Source of the DNA: Oscillospiraceae bacterium
GTDB taxonomy: Bacteria > Bacillota > Clostridia > Oscillospirales > Ruminococcaceae
Length of the DNA stretch: 30,410 bases
NCBI GenBank assembly: GCA_900768245.1
Contig: CAAGCE010000061.1
Coordinates: 1 to 30,410 of the forward strand
Reading direction: 5' to 3'
Below are positions 7,941-15,499 of the stretch, piece after piece; position 1 is the first letter of the stretch, and each line of letters starts with the position of its first letter. The position numbers and the translations under genes were made by a program. The notes under the pieces were generated by a model. It was not told the DNA's origin, searched no databases, and was given only the letters and a program-made list of their open reading frames with translations.

Positions 7941-9006
7941 ATATTTCAGCATAATTTTTGAGCTTGCTTCTCCGCTTGCAATAGGTTCGGGCGAAAATGC
8001 CAACACCGACAGCGATATTATCCTCGACAGCAGTGGAAAGCCAACTATCCCTGCAACGGCAATAGCAGGCGTTTTCCGTAACTACCTTAACGTGGGTGAA
8101 TACAGTGAGCTTTTCGGATATATCCCCAAAGCCGGCACAAATGCCCCCAAGGATAAAGCTCATGAAAGCAATATCAGATTTTACGATGCCCGGCTCATTT
8201 CCGACAGCTTCTTTACAACCGTAAGGGATTCGGTAAAGCTGGAAAATAAGGTCGGCGTCAATGGCGCAAAGTTTGACATTGAAGCAGTTGAAACAGGCAT
8301 TGGCTTTGAGGCTGTTATCGAGCTTAAAGATGATGGCAGCAATGCGGAAGCTGATATTCTCCGTACCTTGGGAGCAATAAATGCAGGCTTTTTGCGCATC
8401 GGTTCAAAAACCTCACGGGGATATGGCAGACTTAAAGTCGTTTCACTCAAAAAAGCCGAATTCACTCTCCCCGACGACAGAGCAAAATGGCTTGACTTCG
8501 ACCTTTTCAATGCAGAGGATAAATGCTATAAGGAAACAGCTCTTTCCGACAGTGCCGACCATTTTATCAGCATAAAAATGAAGCTGAAACAGAACGGCGC
8601 TATTTCGATAAGAAGCTACACTGTAAAAAATAAGGACGATATCAGATCCGCCGATTATATCCAGCTCTCGCTCAAAGACGGAACGCCCGTTATCCCGGGA
8701 ACATCATGGGCAGGCGCTTTCCGTGACCGTTTCAGTCAGCTTTCCAATGAAACACTCACAAAAGAACTTTTCGGATATGCAGACACTGAAAACTTATCAC
8801 AGAAAAAGTCGCTCATCTATTTCAGCGAAAGTGAAATAAGCGGCGGCGAAATGAAATTTATTACACGAAACTCTATCGACCGTTTCACCGCAGGAACAAA
8901 GGACAGCGCACTTTACAAAGAAAAAACCTGCTATAACGGAAACTGTGATCTTGAAATTTTCATCAACAAAAACGGACTTAAAGATGCGAAAAAAATATTG
9001 CTCTGA
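7927..9006 (+). CDS. Double Cas7 (Cas7-2x) RAMP protein, C-terminus lost by frameshift
   Basis: The protein has 359 residues as read, starting at ATG 7927 behind AGGGGAGAA. The first Cas7 domain (1-180) has S-P-L-A-I-G-S-G, P-T-I-P-A-T-A-I-A-G-V-F-R, L-F-G-Y, and a Gly-rich loop G-S-K-T-S-R-G-Y-G-R. The second (about 195 onward) has P-V-I-P-G-T-S-W-A-G-A-F-R-D-R-F and E-L-F-G-Y. It should end with its own Gly-rich loop, but the frame closes at TGA just after an A7 run (8989-8995). The missing part is intact in the next frame. In the III-Dv effector this subunit contributes two backbone Cas7 positions and target-RNA cleavage sites. Losing the last ~59 residues would remove the final strand and loop of domain 2. 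Confidence 0.82.
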   Translation: MTRIKYFSIIFELASPLAIGSGENANTDSDIILDSSGKPTIPATAIAGVFRNYLNVGEYSELFGYIPKAGTNAPKDKAHESNIRFYDARLISDSFFTTVRDSVKLENKVGVNGAKFDIEAVETGIGFEAVIELKDDGSNAEADILRTLGAINAGFLRIGSKTSRGYGRLKVVSLKKAEFTLPDDRAKWLDFDLFNAEDKCYKETALSDSADHFISIKMKLKQNGAISIRSYTVKNKDDIRSADYIQLSLKDGTPVIPGTSWAGAFRDRFSQLSNETLTKELFGYADTENLSQKKSLIYFSESEISGGEMKFITRNSIDRFTAGTKDSALYKEKTCYNGNCDLEIFINKNGLKDAKKILL

Positions 9007-9173
9007 TATGCGCCGTAATATGCGACCTCGACAAAGGATATCTTGCCGTCGGCGGTCTTACATCGGTCGGCAGAGGTATGTTCACAGTAGAAAACATCAC
9101 TGTCAACGGCACAGACGTTACCGATGCACTCAAAGCAGACAACGTTTCGGCTATGGCAAAGGAGGCTTTGTAA
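8988..9173 (+). pseudogene. Frameshifted C-terminal part of the double Cas7
   Basis: Shifting back one base at the A7 run opens a frame that reads N-I-A-L-I-C-A-V-I-C-D-L-D-K-G-Y and then L-A-V-G-G-L-T-S-V-G-R-G-M-F-T-V, the expected last helix and Gly-rich loop of a Cas7 domain. It ends at TAA 9171-9173, which shares a base with the csx19 ATG (TAATG), the coupling expected of the intact gene. One extra A in the run would restore a single 415-residue protein. The cause may be a real mutation, an assembly error in a homopolymer, or ribosomal or polymerase slippage. Confidence 0.85.
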
Positions 9174-9658
9174 TGACGGATAAAAACTATATCGCCGACT
9201 TCGGTTCAGCGGAAGATGTGAATGCTGTCATTGAGCAGAACATAAGCGGCGGAAATATGATACTGATGTTCACGGATAAATTCAAATGCTGTCCTCAGCA
9301 GAAAATCGAAGATACAACGCATCTCCTCGAGGCTCGTGTTTTTACGGAAAACGCTGAAATAAAGCTTATGCGACCGACTATCGCAGACAAATTCACCTGG
9401 CGGCTCATCGATGATACCAAGCTTTCCCCGGATGATTATATAGCTGAGGAACAGTATCTCAATATCAATGAAAAAATTCATGAAAAAGAAAGCAGCGGTT
9501 TTGAATATACTGCGATCGGCGGAGGAAAATACACTCTTCCGCTTGAAAATGCGGAAAAGCTGCGTATCCATAACTATATTTCATACGATGAGCAAGGAAT
9601 CGCTCAGATCACGGATTTCCGCGCTGTAAAATATCTTGGAAAGGGTGAGGATAAGTGA
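9173..9658 (+). CDS. csx19: Csx19-family type III-D CRISPR protein
   Basis: The protein has 161 residues from ATG 9173, which overlaps the preceding stop (TAATG) and follows AAAGGAGG at about 9157-9164. It fits Csx19 in size and pattern: a central F-T-W-R-L-I-D-D, then E-E-Q-Y-L-N-I, then F-E-Y-T-A-I-G-G-G-K-Y-T-L-P, and near the end N-Y-I-S-Y-D-E-Q-G-I-A-Q-I-T-D-F-R. Csx19 is a marker subunit of III-D loci; its biochemical role is poorly known. The N-terminal N-Y-I-A-D-F recurs at the start of the following Cas7 protein. The stop overlaps the next GTG start by three bases. Confidence 0.78.
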   Translation: MTDKNYIADFGSAEDVNAVIEQNISGGNMILMFTDKFKCCPQQKIEDTTHLLEARVFTENAEIKLMRPTIADKFTWRLIDDTKLSPDDYIAEEQYLNINEKIHEKESSGFEYTAIGGGKYTLPLENAEKLRIHNYISYDEQGIAQITDFRAVKYLGKGEDK

Positions 9659-11568
9659 GCAACTATATTGCAGACTTCAAAAACGGTGCAGTAAACCCCT
9701 ATACTTTCGTTTCTCTCGGCAGCGGAGTTGAAAGAAGCGGCCACGTTAAATTAGGCAACCTTTCGGGCGTTATCCATTGTTCGATGAAAAATGCAGCACC
9801 GCTTGCACTTCCCGACCTTCCCAATGCTGTGGAAGAAATAATAATCGGTGAAAAAGGCGAAACAGAAACACACAAAAAAGCACCTTTCTTCAAAGTCAAC
9901 GGAAAACCTGTCATAACGGGAAGCGAGATACGCGGCGTTATCCGCTCGGCATACGAAACATTAAGCAACAGCTGTCTTTCGGTGAATAACAACAACATTC
10001 TCTCCGCAAGAAGCGCCGATGTAAGATCACCCGGGCTTATCCGCTTTGAAAATGAGGATAAAAAATGGCATCTTTATAAAGCCAATGCAGAAAGACTGAA
10101 ATACGACGGCTCGGAAGATTTTGACGAAAAAGCAGACACATTTAAAAGGACTTGGAAAAACTATGAATATAAAAAAGGTAAACCTATTTCAAAAAATAAG
10201 ATCCCCGTTTCCTATAAATTCAGTACAAGCTTTGAAGAAATTAAAGCAGATGATCTCGACCTTGCCGTTGACGACTACAACACGGTAAGTGATATCTACT
10301 TGGAAAACGCCGAAAAGGAAAACCCAAATACAGATTTACGCAATTATATCATTAAGCCTTTAAAAGACGGAAAATGCTGCCCCGTTTATTACCGCGAGTT
10401 CAGCGACGACGGAAAGAATTATGTGTGGCTCTCTCCTGCCCGGATATCACGCTCGGTGTTCAGAAACAAGGTCGATGACCTGCTCGGTACATACCACCAT
10501 TGTGAAGATACAGACAACGTTTGCGAAGCCTGCGGTCTGTTCGGAATGATAGGAAAGAAAGGCAGCACCTCTGCAATAGCATCAAGGCTGAGATTTACCG
10601 ATGCGAAACTTGAAAACGAAGCCAAGCTGACATATAAAACCCTGAAAGAACTTTCCTCACCGCGCCTTTCTTCGATCGAATTCTACTCGACCGCCCCGGA
10701 TATGAAATTTCAGTGGAACTATGATACAAAAGGCGTAAAACTCAACGGCAGAAAATACTATTTTCACCATAACTGCGACTGCACAACGACCGAGAAAACG
10801 GGACGGAATCTCACCACAGAACTTCTTGAAAAGGGCGCAGAATTCAGCTTCGATATCTTCTTCGATAAGCTCACGGAAAACGAACTGAACAGACTTGTCT
10901 GGACTCTTGCCATCGGAGAAAATACCACCGACAGCCACAGAATGCATAAGCTCGGTCACGGCAAACCGCTCGGACTCGGCAGCGTGAAAATAACCGTTGA
11001 TTCCGTCACAAAAAGAAGCTTTGACACCGATAGAATGATATTCACAAACGAAGAAATGAACGTTGATTCTTTCTTTGAAAATGTCCCGTTCGATACTTCG
11101 GCTGAATACTTCAAGGAGTATATGGCTGTCACAGACTTTGACTATCTCGAAGGAAAACCCGTTGCTTATCCTTACGGCGATGACGGAAGTAATGGAAAAA
11201 CCGCAAAAGGTGCGATCGCATGGTTTAAAGGCAATCGCAACGATAGTGCTGTTGTCAATAAAGAAAATATCTGTAAGATCAGGTATCATTTACCCAAAAT
11301 CACTGACAAAGATCATCTTATCCTCCCTGCACTGATAAAGAACAACAGCTCAAATCGCAATAATAATTCCAACCACAAAACAGAACACAGCAATAAAAAC
11401 AATTCTCATTATCAAAAGAACTATGAACCAAAACAAATAATGCCTTTAACCACCGACATAGTATGTCCAAATTGCAGGCACAAAATGAAGCGCACTAAAA
11501 ATAAATATGCTATAAAAACTAAAGAAATATGTGAATCCTGCGGTCGTCCATTCACCGCAACCTATTGA
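9655..11568 (+). CDS. Large Cas7/Csm3-like RAMP with insertion and C-terminal zinc ribbon
   Basis: The protein has 637 residues from GTG 9655 behind AAGGGTGAGG. It fits the long Csm3-like RAMP family of III-D loci (Cas7 with an insertion): N-P-Y-T-F-V at 14-19, P-V-I-T-G-S-E-I-R-G-V-I-R at about 85-97, a Zn-binding C-E-D-T-D-N-V-C-E-A-C-G-L-F-G, R-L-R-F-T-D-A, S-P-R-L-S-S-I-E-F-Y, and a late Gly-rich loop L-G-H-G-K-P-L-G-L-G-S-V. The insertion is about residues 130-270. The last ~85 residues are an Asn/Ser-rich linker (from about 555) followed by a zinc ribbon with C-P-N-C and C-E-S-C knuckles, an extra nucleic-acid-binding tail that I do not know as standard for the family. It is probably the crRNA 3'-side backbone subunit. 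Confidence 0.82.
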   Translation: MSNYIADFKNGAVNPYTFVSLGSGVERSGHVKLGNLSGVIHCSMKNAAPLALPDLPNAVEEIIIGEKGETETHKKAPFFKVNGKPVITGSEIRGVIRSAYETLSNSCLSVNNNNILSARSADVRSPGLIRFENEDKKWHLYKANAERLKYDGSEDFDEKADTFKRTWKNYEYKKGKPISKNKIPVSYKFSTSFEEIKADDLDLAVDDYNTVSDIYLENAEKENPNTDLRNYIIKPLKDGKCCPVYYREFSDDGKNYVWLSPARISRSVFRNKVDDLLGTYHHCEDTDNVCEACGLFGMIGKKGSTSAIASRLRFTDAKLENEAKLTYKTLKELSSPRLSSIEFYSTAPDMKFQWNYDTKGVKLNGRKYYFHHNCDCTTTEKTGRNLTTELLEKGAEFSFDIFFDKLTENELNRLVWTLAIGENTTDSHRMHKLGHGKPLGLGSVKITVDSVTKRSFDTDRMIFTNEEMNVDSFFENVPFDTSAEYFKEYMAVTDFDYLEGKPVAYPYGDDGSNGKTAKGAIAWFKGNRNDSAVVNKENICKIRYHLPKITDKDHLILPALIKNNSSNRNNNSNHKTEHSNKNNSHYQKNYEPKQIMPLTTDIVCPNCRHKMKRTKNKYAIKTKEICESCGRPFTATY

Positions 11569-11581
11569 TACGGGAGAAAAA

Positions 11582-12295
11582 ATGCTTTATCAAACCGATA
11601 TCTATACCGCACCTGTCGATATATCCGATGTAATGTCGGGTATATCGGTAAAGATACACGGTGCGGCAATGAACGCCATCCCAAAAGACTACGCCGCCCA
11701 AATGCACGAAAAAGGATACCACCCTTTCTCCGTTTTCACCATCGATACGGGCAACGGTCTGCTGATAAGAGTTTCCGCCCTCTGCGACGAAGCAAAGGTA
11801 ATTCCTGAAGCTCTCTGTAAACTCGACAGCATAAAAATATTCGGCGCAAATGAGCTGATAAGGCTCGTCAACTTTGAAAACGCTGACCCTATAAACGCAG
11901 ACGATGCCGAAAAATATATAAACGAAAGAAGCTGCACACTCGAATTCGTCACCCCTGCAATGGTAAAAACCAAAGGCAGACCGTCAGCCGCCCCCGATAT
12001 CTGCGGCTATTTCCGTTCGGTCGTCAATAAGTACAATGCCTTTGAAAACGCTGACCTCACCTTTGACGAGTTCAAAGAAGCTTTCGATAACGCCGATATC
12101 GCAGAATATCACCTTGAAAGCACAAAGTATAACGTAAGCGGAAATATTTTCCCCGGTATGATCGGCTCGTGCAAACTGTATTTTCCCAAGGATAAACGCC
12201 GGAATACCATTCTCCGAAGAATAATAGCCTACGCTTCATACAGCGGTGTCGGCGGAAAAACAGGTCAGGGTATGGGCGGCCTTGTCATACGATAG
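11582..12295 (+). CDS. cas6: Cas6 CRISPR RNA endonuclease
   Basis: The protein has 237 residues from ATG 11582 behind GGGAG, 13 bases after the Cas7 stop. The C-terminus holds the Cas6 Gly-rich loop Y-S-G-V-G-G-K-T-G-Q-G-M-G-G. The middle has the F-V-T-P-A-M-V-K-T-K-G strand typical of Cas6 (L-x-F-x-T-P) and P-S-A-A-P-D. The N-terminal ferredoxin fold includes H-P-F-S-V-F-T. Cas6 cuts the long CRISPR transcript within each repeat. A candidate catalytic His is in the N-terminal part (H48 in Y-H-P-F), but I cannot be sure. No CRISPR array is found nearby, so it must serve arrays elsewhere or be idle. Confidence 0.85.
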   Translation: MLYQTDIYTAPVDISDVMSGISVKIHGAAMNAIPKDYAAQMHEKGYHPFSVFTIDTGNGLLIRVSALCDEAKVIPEALCKLDSIKIFGANELIRLVNFENADPINADDAEKYINERSCTLEFVTPAMVKTKGRPSAAPDICGYFRSVVNKYNAFENADLTFDEFKEAFDNADIAEYHLESTKYNVSGNIFPGMIGSCKLYFPKDKRRNTILRRIIAYASYSGVGGKTGQGMGGLVIR

Positions 12296-12326
12296 CTATT
12301 TGCATATCGTTTATCAATAATTAAAC

Positions 12327-12369
12327 AACAGCCGTATATCAAGAACCACGATATACGGCTGTTATTTTA
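12327..12369 (+). terminator. Terminator of the cas operon
   Basis: AACAGCCGTATATC at 12327-12340 pairs perfectly with GATATACGGCTGTT at 12350-12363 across a nine-base loop, followed by ATTTTAT. It lies 31 bases after cas6. Confidence 0.8.
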
Positions 12370-12374
12370 TATAA

Positions 12375-12465
12375 GGGAACCTCTAAAAACCTCCCTCACG
12401 GCAAATTTTCTACGATTTTGCGAATAATACAAAGTATTATTTTGTTCCGGTTTTTAGAGAACCCC
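12375..12465. repeat. 91-bp inverted-repeat element (IS-derived MITE-like)
   Basis: GGGAACCTCTAAAAACC at 12375-12391 is mirrored by GGTTTTTAGAGAACCCC at 12449-12465 (14 of 17 pairs). A smaller hairpin AATAATAC/GTATTATT lies inside. There is no ORF. The ends recall insertion-sequence termini, so it may be a non-autonomous derivative; no parent transposase is in the window. Confidence 0.6.
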
Positions 12466-12488
12466 TATATTAATTTCGCGTTTCCTTA

Positions 12489-12588
12489 TACTAAACACCA
12501 ATTAAAAACTATACAAAAAATCAAGCAAAAAATCTGATATATGGGTTTTGTGCCGATTTTTTGTCTATAGTTTTATTGGTGTTTAGTA
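12489..12588 (+). mobile_element. MITE copy A, complete, 100 bp
   Basis: The ends are TACTAAACACCAAT and ATTGGTGTTTAGTA, and the element is flanked on both sides by TTA (12486-12488 and 12589-12591), a three-base target duplication. It has the same ends, length and orientation as copy B at 20888-20985 and carries no ORF. It lies between the cas operon and the Hxs operon. Confidence 0.85.
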
Positions 12589-12652
12589 TTACATAGCTTT
12601 CCAATAATTAAGAATTTTAAGCAAAATTAGCGTAGAATAACATTGTAAAATA

Positions 12653-12681
12653 TTGACTTTTCTAAAAACTGGTGATATAAT
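12653..12681 (+). promoter_or_regulatory. Strong promoter of the Hxs operon
   Basis: TTGACT at 12653-12658 and TATAAT at 12676-12681 are separated by 17 bp, near the sigma-A consensus. Transcription should start near 12688, giving a leader of about 40 nt before AGGAGGGG (12715-12722) and the TTG start at 12729. Confidence 0.85.
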
Positions 12682-12728
12682 GTAATAAATTGTACACTAT
12701 TATAGAATTTATATAGGAGGGGTCATAT

Positions 12729-13112
12729 TTGAAAACATACTCAGCGAGCTATGAAAAGGAAATATATCCAACCGAAGCTCTTTTAAAAGCAGCATATTCG
12801 TTTATAAAAAAAGCATATATACATTTTTCAATAGACGGTAATAAGATCATCGTAACATTTACAGCAAAAGCCGACGAAGAATTCCCCAATACCATCGCTA
12901 TGGATTTTGAAAATGCATTGTTGGCACAAACGGTAAGGTTTCAGGTCTACAAACAGACACATATTATCAGAGAGGTTCTTATGGCGAGAGCAATGTCATC
13001 AACAATGACAATGGACAGCGACCCAGTGGAACTGGTCGAGGACAATTATTTAGATGATGATATCGATGATATTTTGAAGGATTGGTTTGTAAATGAAGGA
13101 AAAAACATATAA
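12729..13112 (+). CDS. HxsD-like protein of a His-Xaa-Ser modification system
   Basis: The protein has 127 residues and starts with TTG at 12729, eight bases after a very strong AGGAGGGG site, which decides the start. The text (Y-E-K-E-I-Y-P, L-L-K-A-A-Y, F-I-K-K-A-Y-I-H-F-S-I-D-G, I-V-T-F-T-A-K, F-E-N-A-L-L, R-F-Q-V-Y-K-Q-T-H-I-I-R-E-V-L-M-A-R-A) fits HxsD, the small partner that accompanies the radical SAM pair HxsB/HxsC. A conserved small protein of this kind may help deliver the substrate, but its function is not established. The C-terminal tail is acidic. It overlaps the next gene by 20 bases. Confidence 0.75.
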   Translation: MKTYSASYEKEIYPTEALLKAAYSFIKKAYIHFSIDGNKIIVTFTAKADEEFPNTIAMDFENALLAQTVRFQVYKQTHIIREVLMARAMSSTMTMDSDPVELVEDNYLDDDIDDILKDWFVNEGKNI

Positions 13113-13305
13113 CAAGGAGATCTACAAATACTCAGTGCTTTTGAAAGCAAAAAACGATTATTGCCGCCTTGCCGATATCCAAATCGATGACTGCGGCAGT
13201 GAGTGGAAATGCGTTTTCTCTTCGGAAACCGTGCCTTTTGATATACTTGTATCGGAATTTGATAATTACCTTATCGAGTTATCGCAGCTTCATATAAACG
13301 TATGA
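13093..13305 (+). CDS. Second, shorter HxsD-like protein
   Basis: The protein has 70 residues from ATG 13093. The pattern Y-N-K-E-I-Y-x-x-x-x-L-L-K-A, a central hydrophobic strand pair and F-D-N-Y-L-I match the first half of the upstream HxsD-like protein (Y-E-K-E-I-Y-x-x-x-x-L-L-K-A, F-E-N-A-L-L), so it is a diverged, shortened paralogue. It lacks the helical and acidic tail. It overlaps its upstream gene by 20 bases and the downstream peptidase gene by 4 bases, so it is part of the operon. Confidence 0.6.
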   Translation: MKEKTYNKEIYKYSVLLKAKNDYCRLADIQIDDCGSEWKCVFSSETVPFDILVSEFDNYLIELSQLHINV

Positions 13306-14384
13306 TATATATTGAAGCTTTAATGATATCAATAACAATATGCCTGCTTGTTATTGCATCAAAAATTGATATGCGGTCGGGAATAATTCCGAATAAAGTT
13401 ATTCTTTGCGGCGCGGCACTCCTGCTCCCTTTAGACCTTATATACTATTTGATTTTTAACCGTGATGATCTGCCGCTATGGGGTATCGATATGCTCGGTT
13501 CGGTCGTGATAGCGCTGTTTCTGTATTTTATCAATGTCTGGGCGGCAGGTGACAGTAAGCTGCTTATCGTAACAATGCTTGGTTTGCCGTCACGGCTCAT
13601 TACATTTATCAATGTCGGCGCTGTCCCTTGCTTTGGATTGATAATATGCGTTTTTTCTGCGGCTTTCATATGCGTGATGATAGAAACGCTTATTTTAACG
13701 ATAAAAGATGCAAAAAATAAAAAGCTGTCACTGCAGCAGTATCGTTTTAAGCTGCCGTCATTTAAAGAGGCTTTGAATATACTCATATCGTACTTATTCG
13801 TATATTTCACAATGACATTTATCAATCAGATCATCAATCTTTTCACGGCAAAAATCGTCGGAAATCAAATGCTCACTGTAGTAATGATCGATTTTATGAT
13901 AGCACTGATAGTTTTTGAAATAAAAAGGCATATTCCGCAGACAGTGATAAAAATACTCACTGCGCTTTATGTTCTGATTTTTGCTTTGCTGGTGATATTT
14001 AAAATTCTGCCAATATCGGACGTTAAAATAGAATACAAGGCACTGCTGATAGTATTGATAGTATATCTTTTCAGACTTGCCGCCGAAAAATACAACTACA
14101 AAGAGATACCGACAAAAGACATTTCAAAGTGGATGATACCGTCTGCTGCTACCGTCATTCAGCTGAATATGGTCAAAGGAATTGAAAATTTGCCCCATTG
14201 TCTGAGTGAGGACAGACGCGCAAGACTGACGCAGGAACAGGTCGATGCCATTCAGATGTGGCGAAAAACTAAATTAGGCAAACCAACTATTACGATAGTA
14301 AGAAAGATCCCCTTTGCGATATTTATTCTGATAGGAACGATCATTTTTCTTGGATTGGAGATTTTGTCATTATGGTTCATTTAA
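13302..14384 (+). CDS. Prepilin-type A24 aspartic peptidase, membrane protein
   Basis: The protein has 360 residues with about nine hydrophobic segments. The two catalytic Asp of family A24 are visible: Asp23 in K-I-D-M-R-S-G-I-I-P-N at the end of the first segment and Asp84 in A-A-G-D-S-K-L. These peptidases cut the leader of type IV pilins and related proteins on the cytoplasmic side of the membrane. After the core (to about 180) it has more membrane segments and a soluble loop with S-E-D-R-R-A-R-L-T, then K-I-P-F-A-I-F-I. No pilin, ATPase or secretion genes are in the window. The probable substrate is the His-Xaa-Ser precursor in the same operon, which has a charged leader, a Gly and a hydrophobic helix. 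It overlaps the neighbours by 4 and 13 bases. Confidence 0.85.
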   Translation: MIYIEALMISITICLLVIASKIDMRSGIIPNKVILCGAALLLPLDLIYYLIFNRDDLPLWGIDMLGSVVIALFLYFINVWAAGDSKLLIVTMLGLPSRLITFINVGAVPCFGLIICVFSAAFICVMIETLILTIKDAKNKKLSLQQYRFKLPSFKEALNILISYLFVYFTMTFINQIINLFTAKIVGNQMLTVVMIDFMIALIVFEIKRHIPQTVIKILTALYVLIFALLVIFKILPISDVKIEYKALLIVLIVYLFRLAAEKYNYKEIPTKDISKWMIPSAATVIQLNMVKGIENLPHCLSEDRRARLTQEQVDAIQMWRKTKLGKPTITIVRKIPFAIFILIGTIIFLGLEILSLWFI

Positions 14385-15499
14385 TAAGCGATTATGATTT
14401 GGGATATAGGCTGGCGATCATCGAAAAGGACGGCGAAACGGAGCATAATGACAGTTTTGAAAGGCTTTACTACTCCGACAGCAAGATCACATTTCGTTCC
14501 GATAATGCAAGCATTGTACTGAATGAAAAGCTCTCACTGTTCTTTGACTCTTTACATTCGGGCGATATTATCAGCATCAACAGCAAGGGGCTCTGCTATG
14601 TTTTGTATAACCGTGATCTCGGCGACACTGTTTTCTTTATGGGCGGCAAATGCAATTCCAACTGCATAATGTGTCCTGCGGTCGATGAAGAAAGAAAAAG
14701 CGAATTCCCCAATCAGCTGAGCGAAACTCTCGCTCTCATCTCGATGATACCCGAAAGGATAAACTATTTTGTTGTTACCGGCGGAGAGCCGACGCTCAAC
14801 AAGGACGGCTTTCTGCAAGTGATAAAAGCTTTATCGGACAAGCTCATCGACCCGAATGGAATAATCCTCACAAACGGACGTTCATTCTCTTCGGAAGAAT
14901 TTGTCGATGAATATCTGAAAATTTCGCCTGCGAATACAGTCGTTGCAATTCCTGTACACGCAAGCACACCTGAACTTCACGACTATATTACAAGGGCAAA
15001 AGGCAGCTTCCGTCAAACGATAAAGGGCATCTGCAACTTATTGAAGAAAAAAGTTTTTGTCGAAATACGAATCGTTGTCACCAAGGTGAACTGTGATGAT
15101 CTGCTGAATATCGCAAAGCTTATCACGGAGCATTTCCCTATGGTGTACAGAGTTCACTTTATCAGCCTTGAAGTAAGAGGAAACTGTATCCGAAACAAAG
15201 ACCTCGTCTATATCAGTCCCGAAGATTCGTTCAAAAAGAGCAGAGCTGCGATAGACTATCTTGTTTCGCACGGGATAAATGTCGGACTGTACAACTATCC
15301 CCTTTGTAATATTGACCGCAAATATTGGTTCTTATATAAAAGAAGCATCTCTGCCGAAAAGGCGGTCTATGCCGATAATTGTTCGGAGTGTGACCTCAAA
15401 TGCGACTGCGGAGGCTTATTCGTCAGCACATTGAAAACAGTTGACCCGAACACATATCCAATAAAGCTGTTAGGAGATAAAAATGATAAATCATTTTAA
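14372..15499 (+). CDS. hxsC: HxsC, radical SAM enzyme of the His-Xaa-Ser system
   Basis: The protein has 375 residues from ATG 14372. The radical SAM iron-sulfur motif is C94-N-S-N-C98-I-M-C101, preceded by an ~85-residue N-terminal domain. The SAM-binding G-G-E-P-T-L motif follows at about 133. Near the C-terminus are further Cys (C-S-E-C-D-L-K-C-D-C-G-G), suited to another iron-sulfur site. The M-G-G-K-C-N-S-N-C-I-M-C-P form and the pairing with a second radical SAM enzyme fit HxsC. Together with HxsB it is expected to modify the repeat region of HxsA; the exact chemistry is not known to me. It overlaps both neighbours. Confidence 0.85.
   Translation: MVHLISDYDLGYRLAIIEKDGETEHNDSFERLYYSDSKITFRSDNASIVLNEKLSLFFDSLHSGDIISINSKGLCYVLYNRDLGDTVFFMGGKCNSNCIMCPAVDEERKSEFPNQLSETLALISMIPERINYFVVTGGEPTLNKDGFLQVIKALSDKLIDPNGIILTNGRSFSSEEFVDEYLKISPANTVVAIPVHASTPELHDYITRAKGSFRQTIKGICNLLKKKVFVEIRIVVTKVNCDDLLNIAKLITEHFPMVYRVHFISLEVRGNCIRNKDLVYISPEDSFKKSRAAIDYLVSHGINVGLYNYPLCNIDRKYWFLYKRSISAEKAVYADNCSECDLKCDCGGLFVSTLKTVDPNTYPIKLLGDKNDKSF

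Noticed and set aside
8945..9172. Upstream extension of csx19 giving a 237-residue protein
   Set aside because: The added text is Arg/Cys-rich out-of-frame reading of the double-Cas7 tail; AAAGGAGG and TAATG support ATG 9173.
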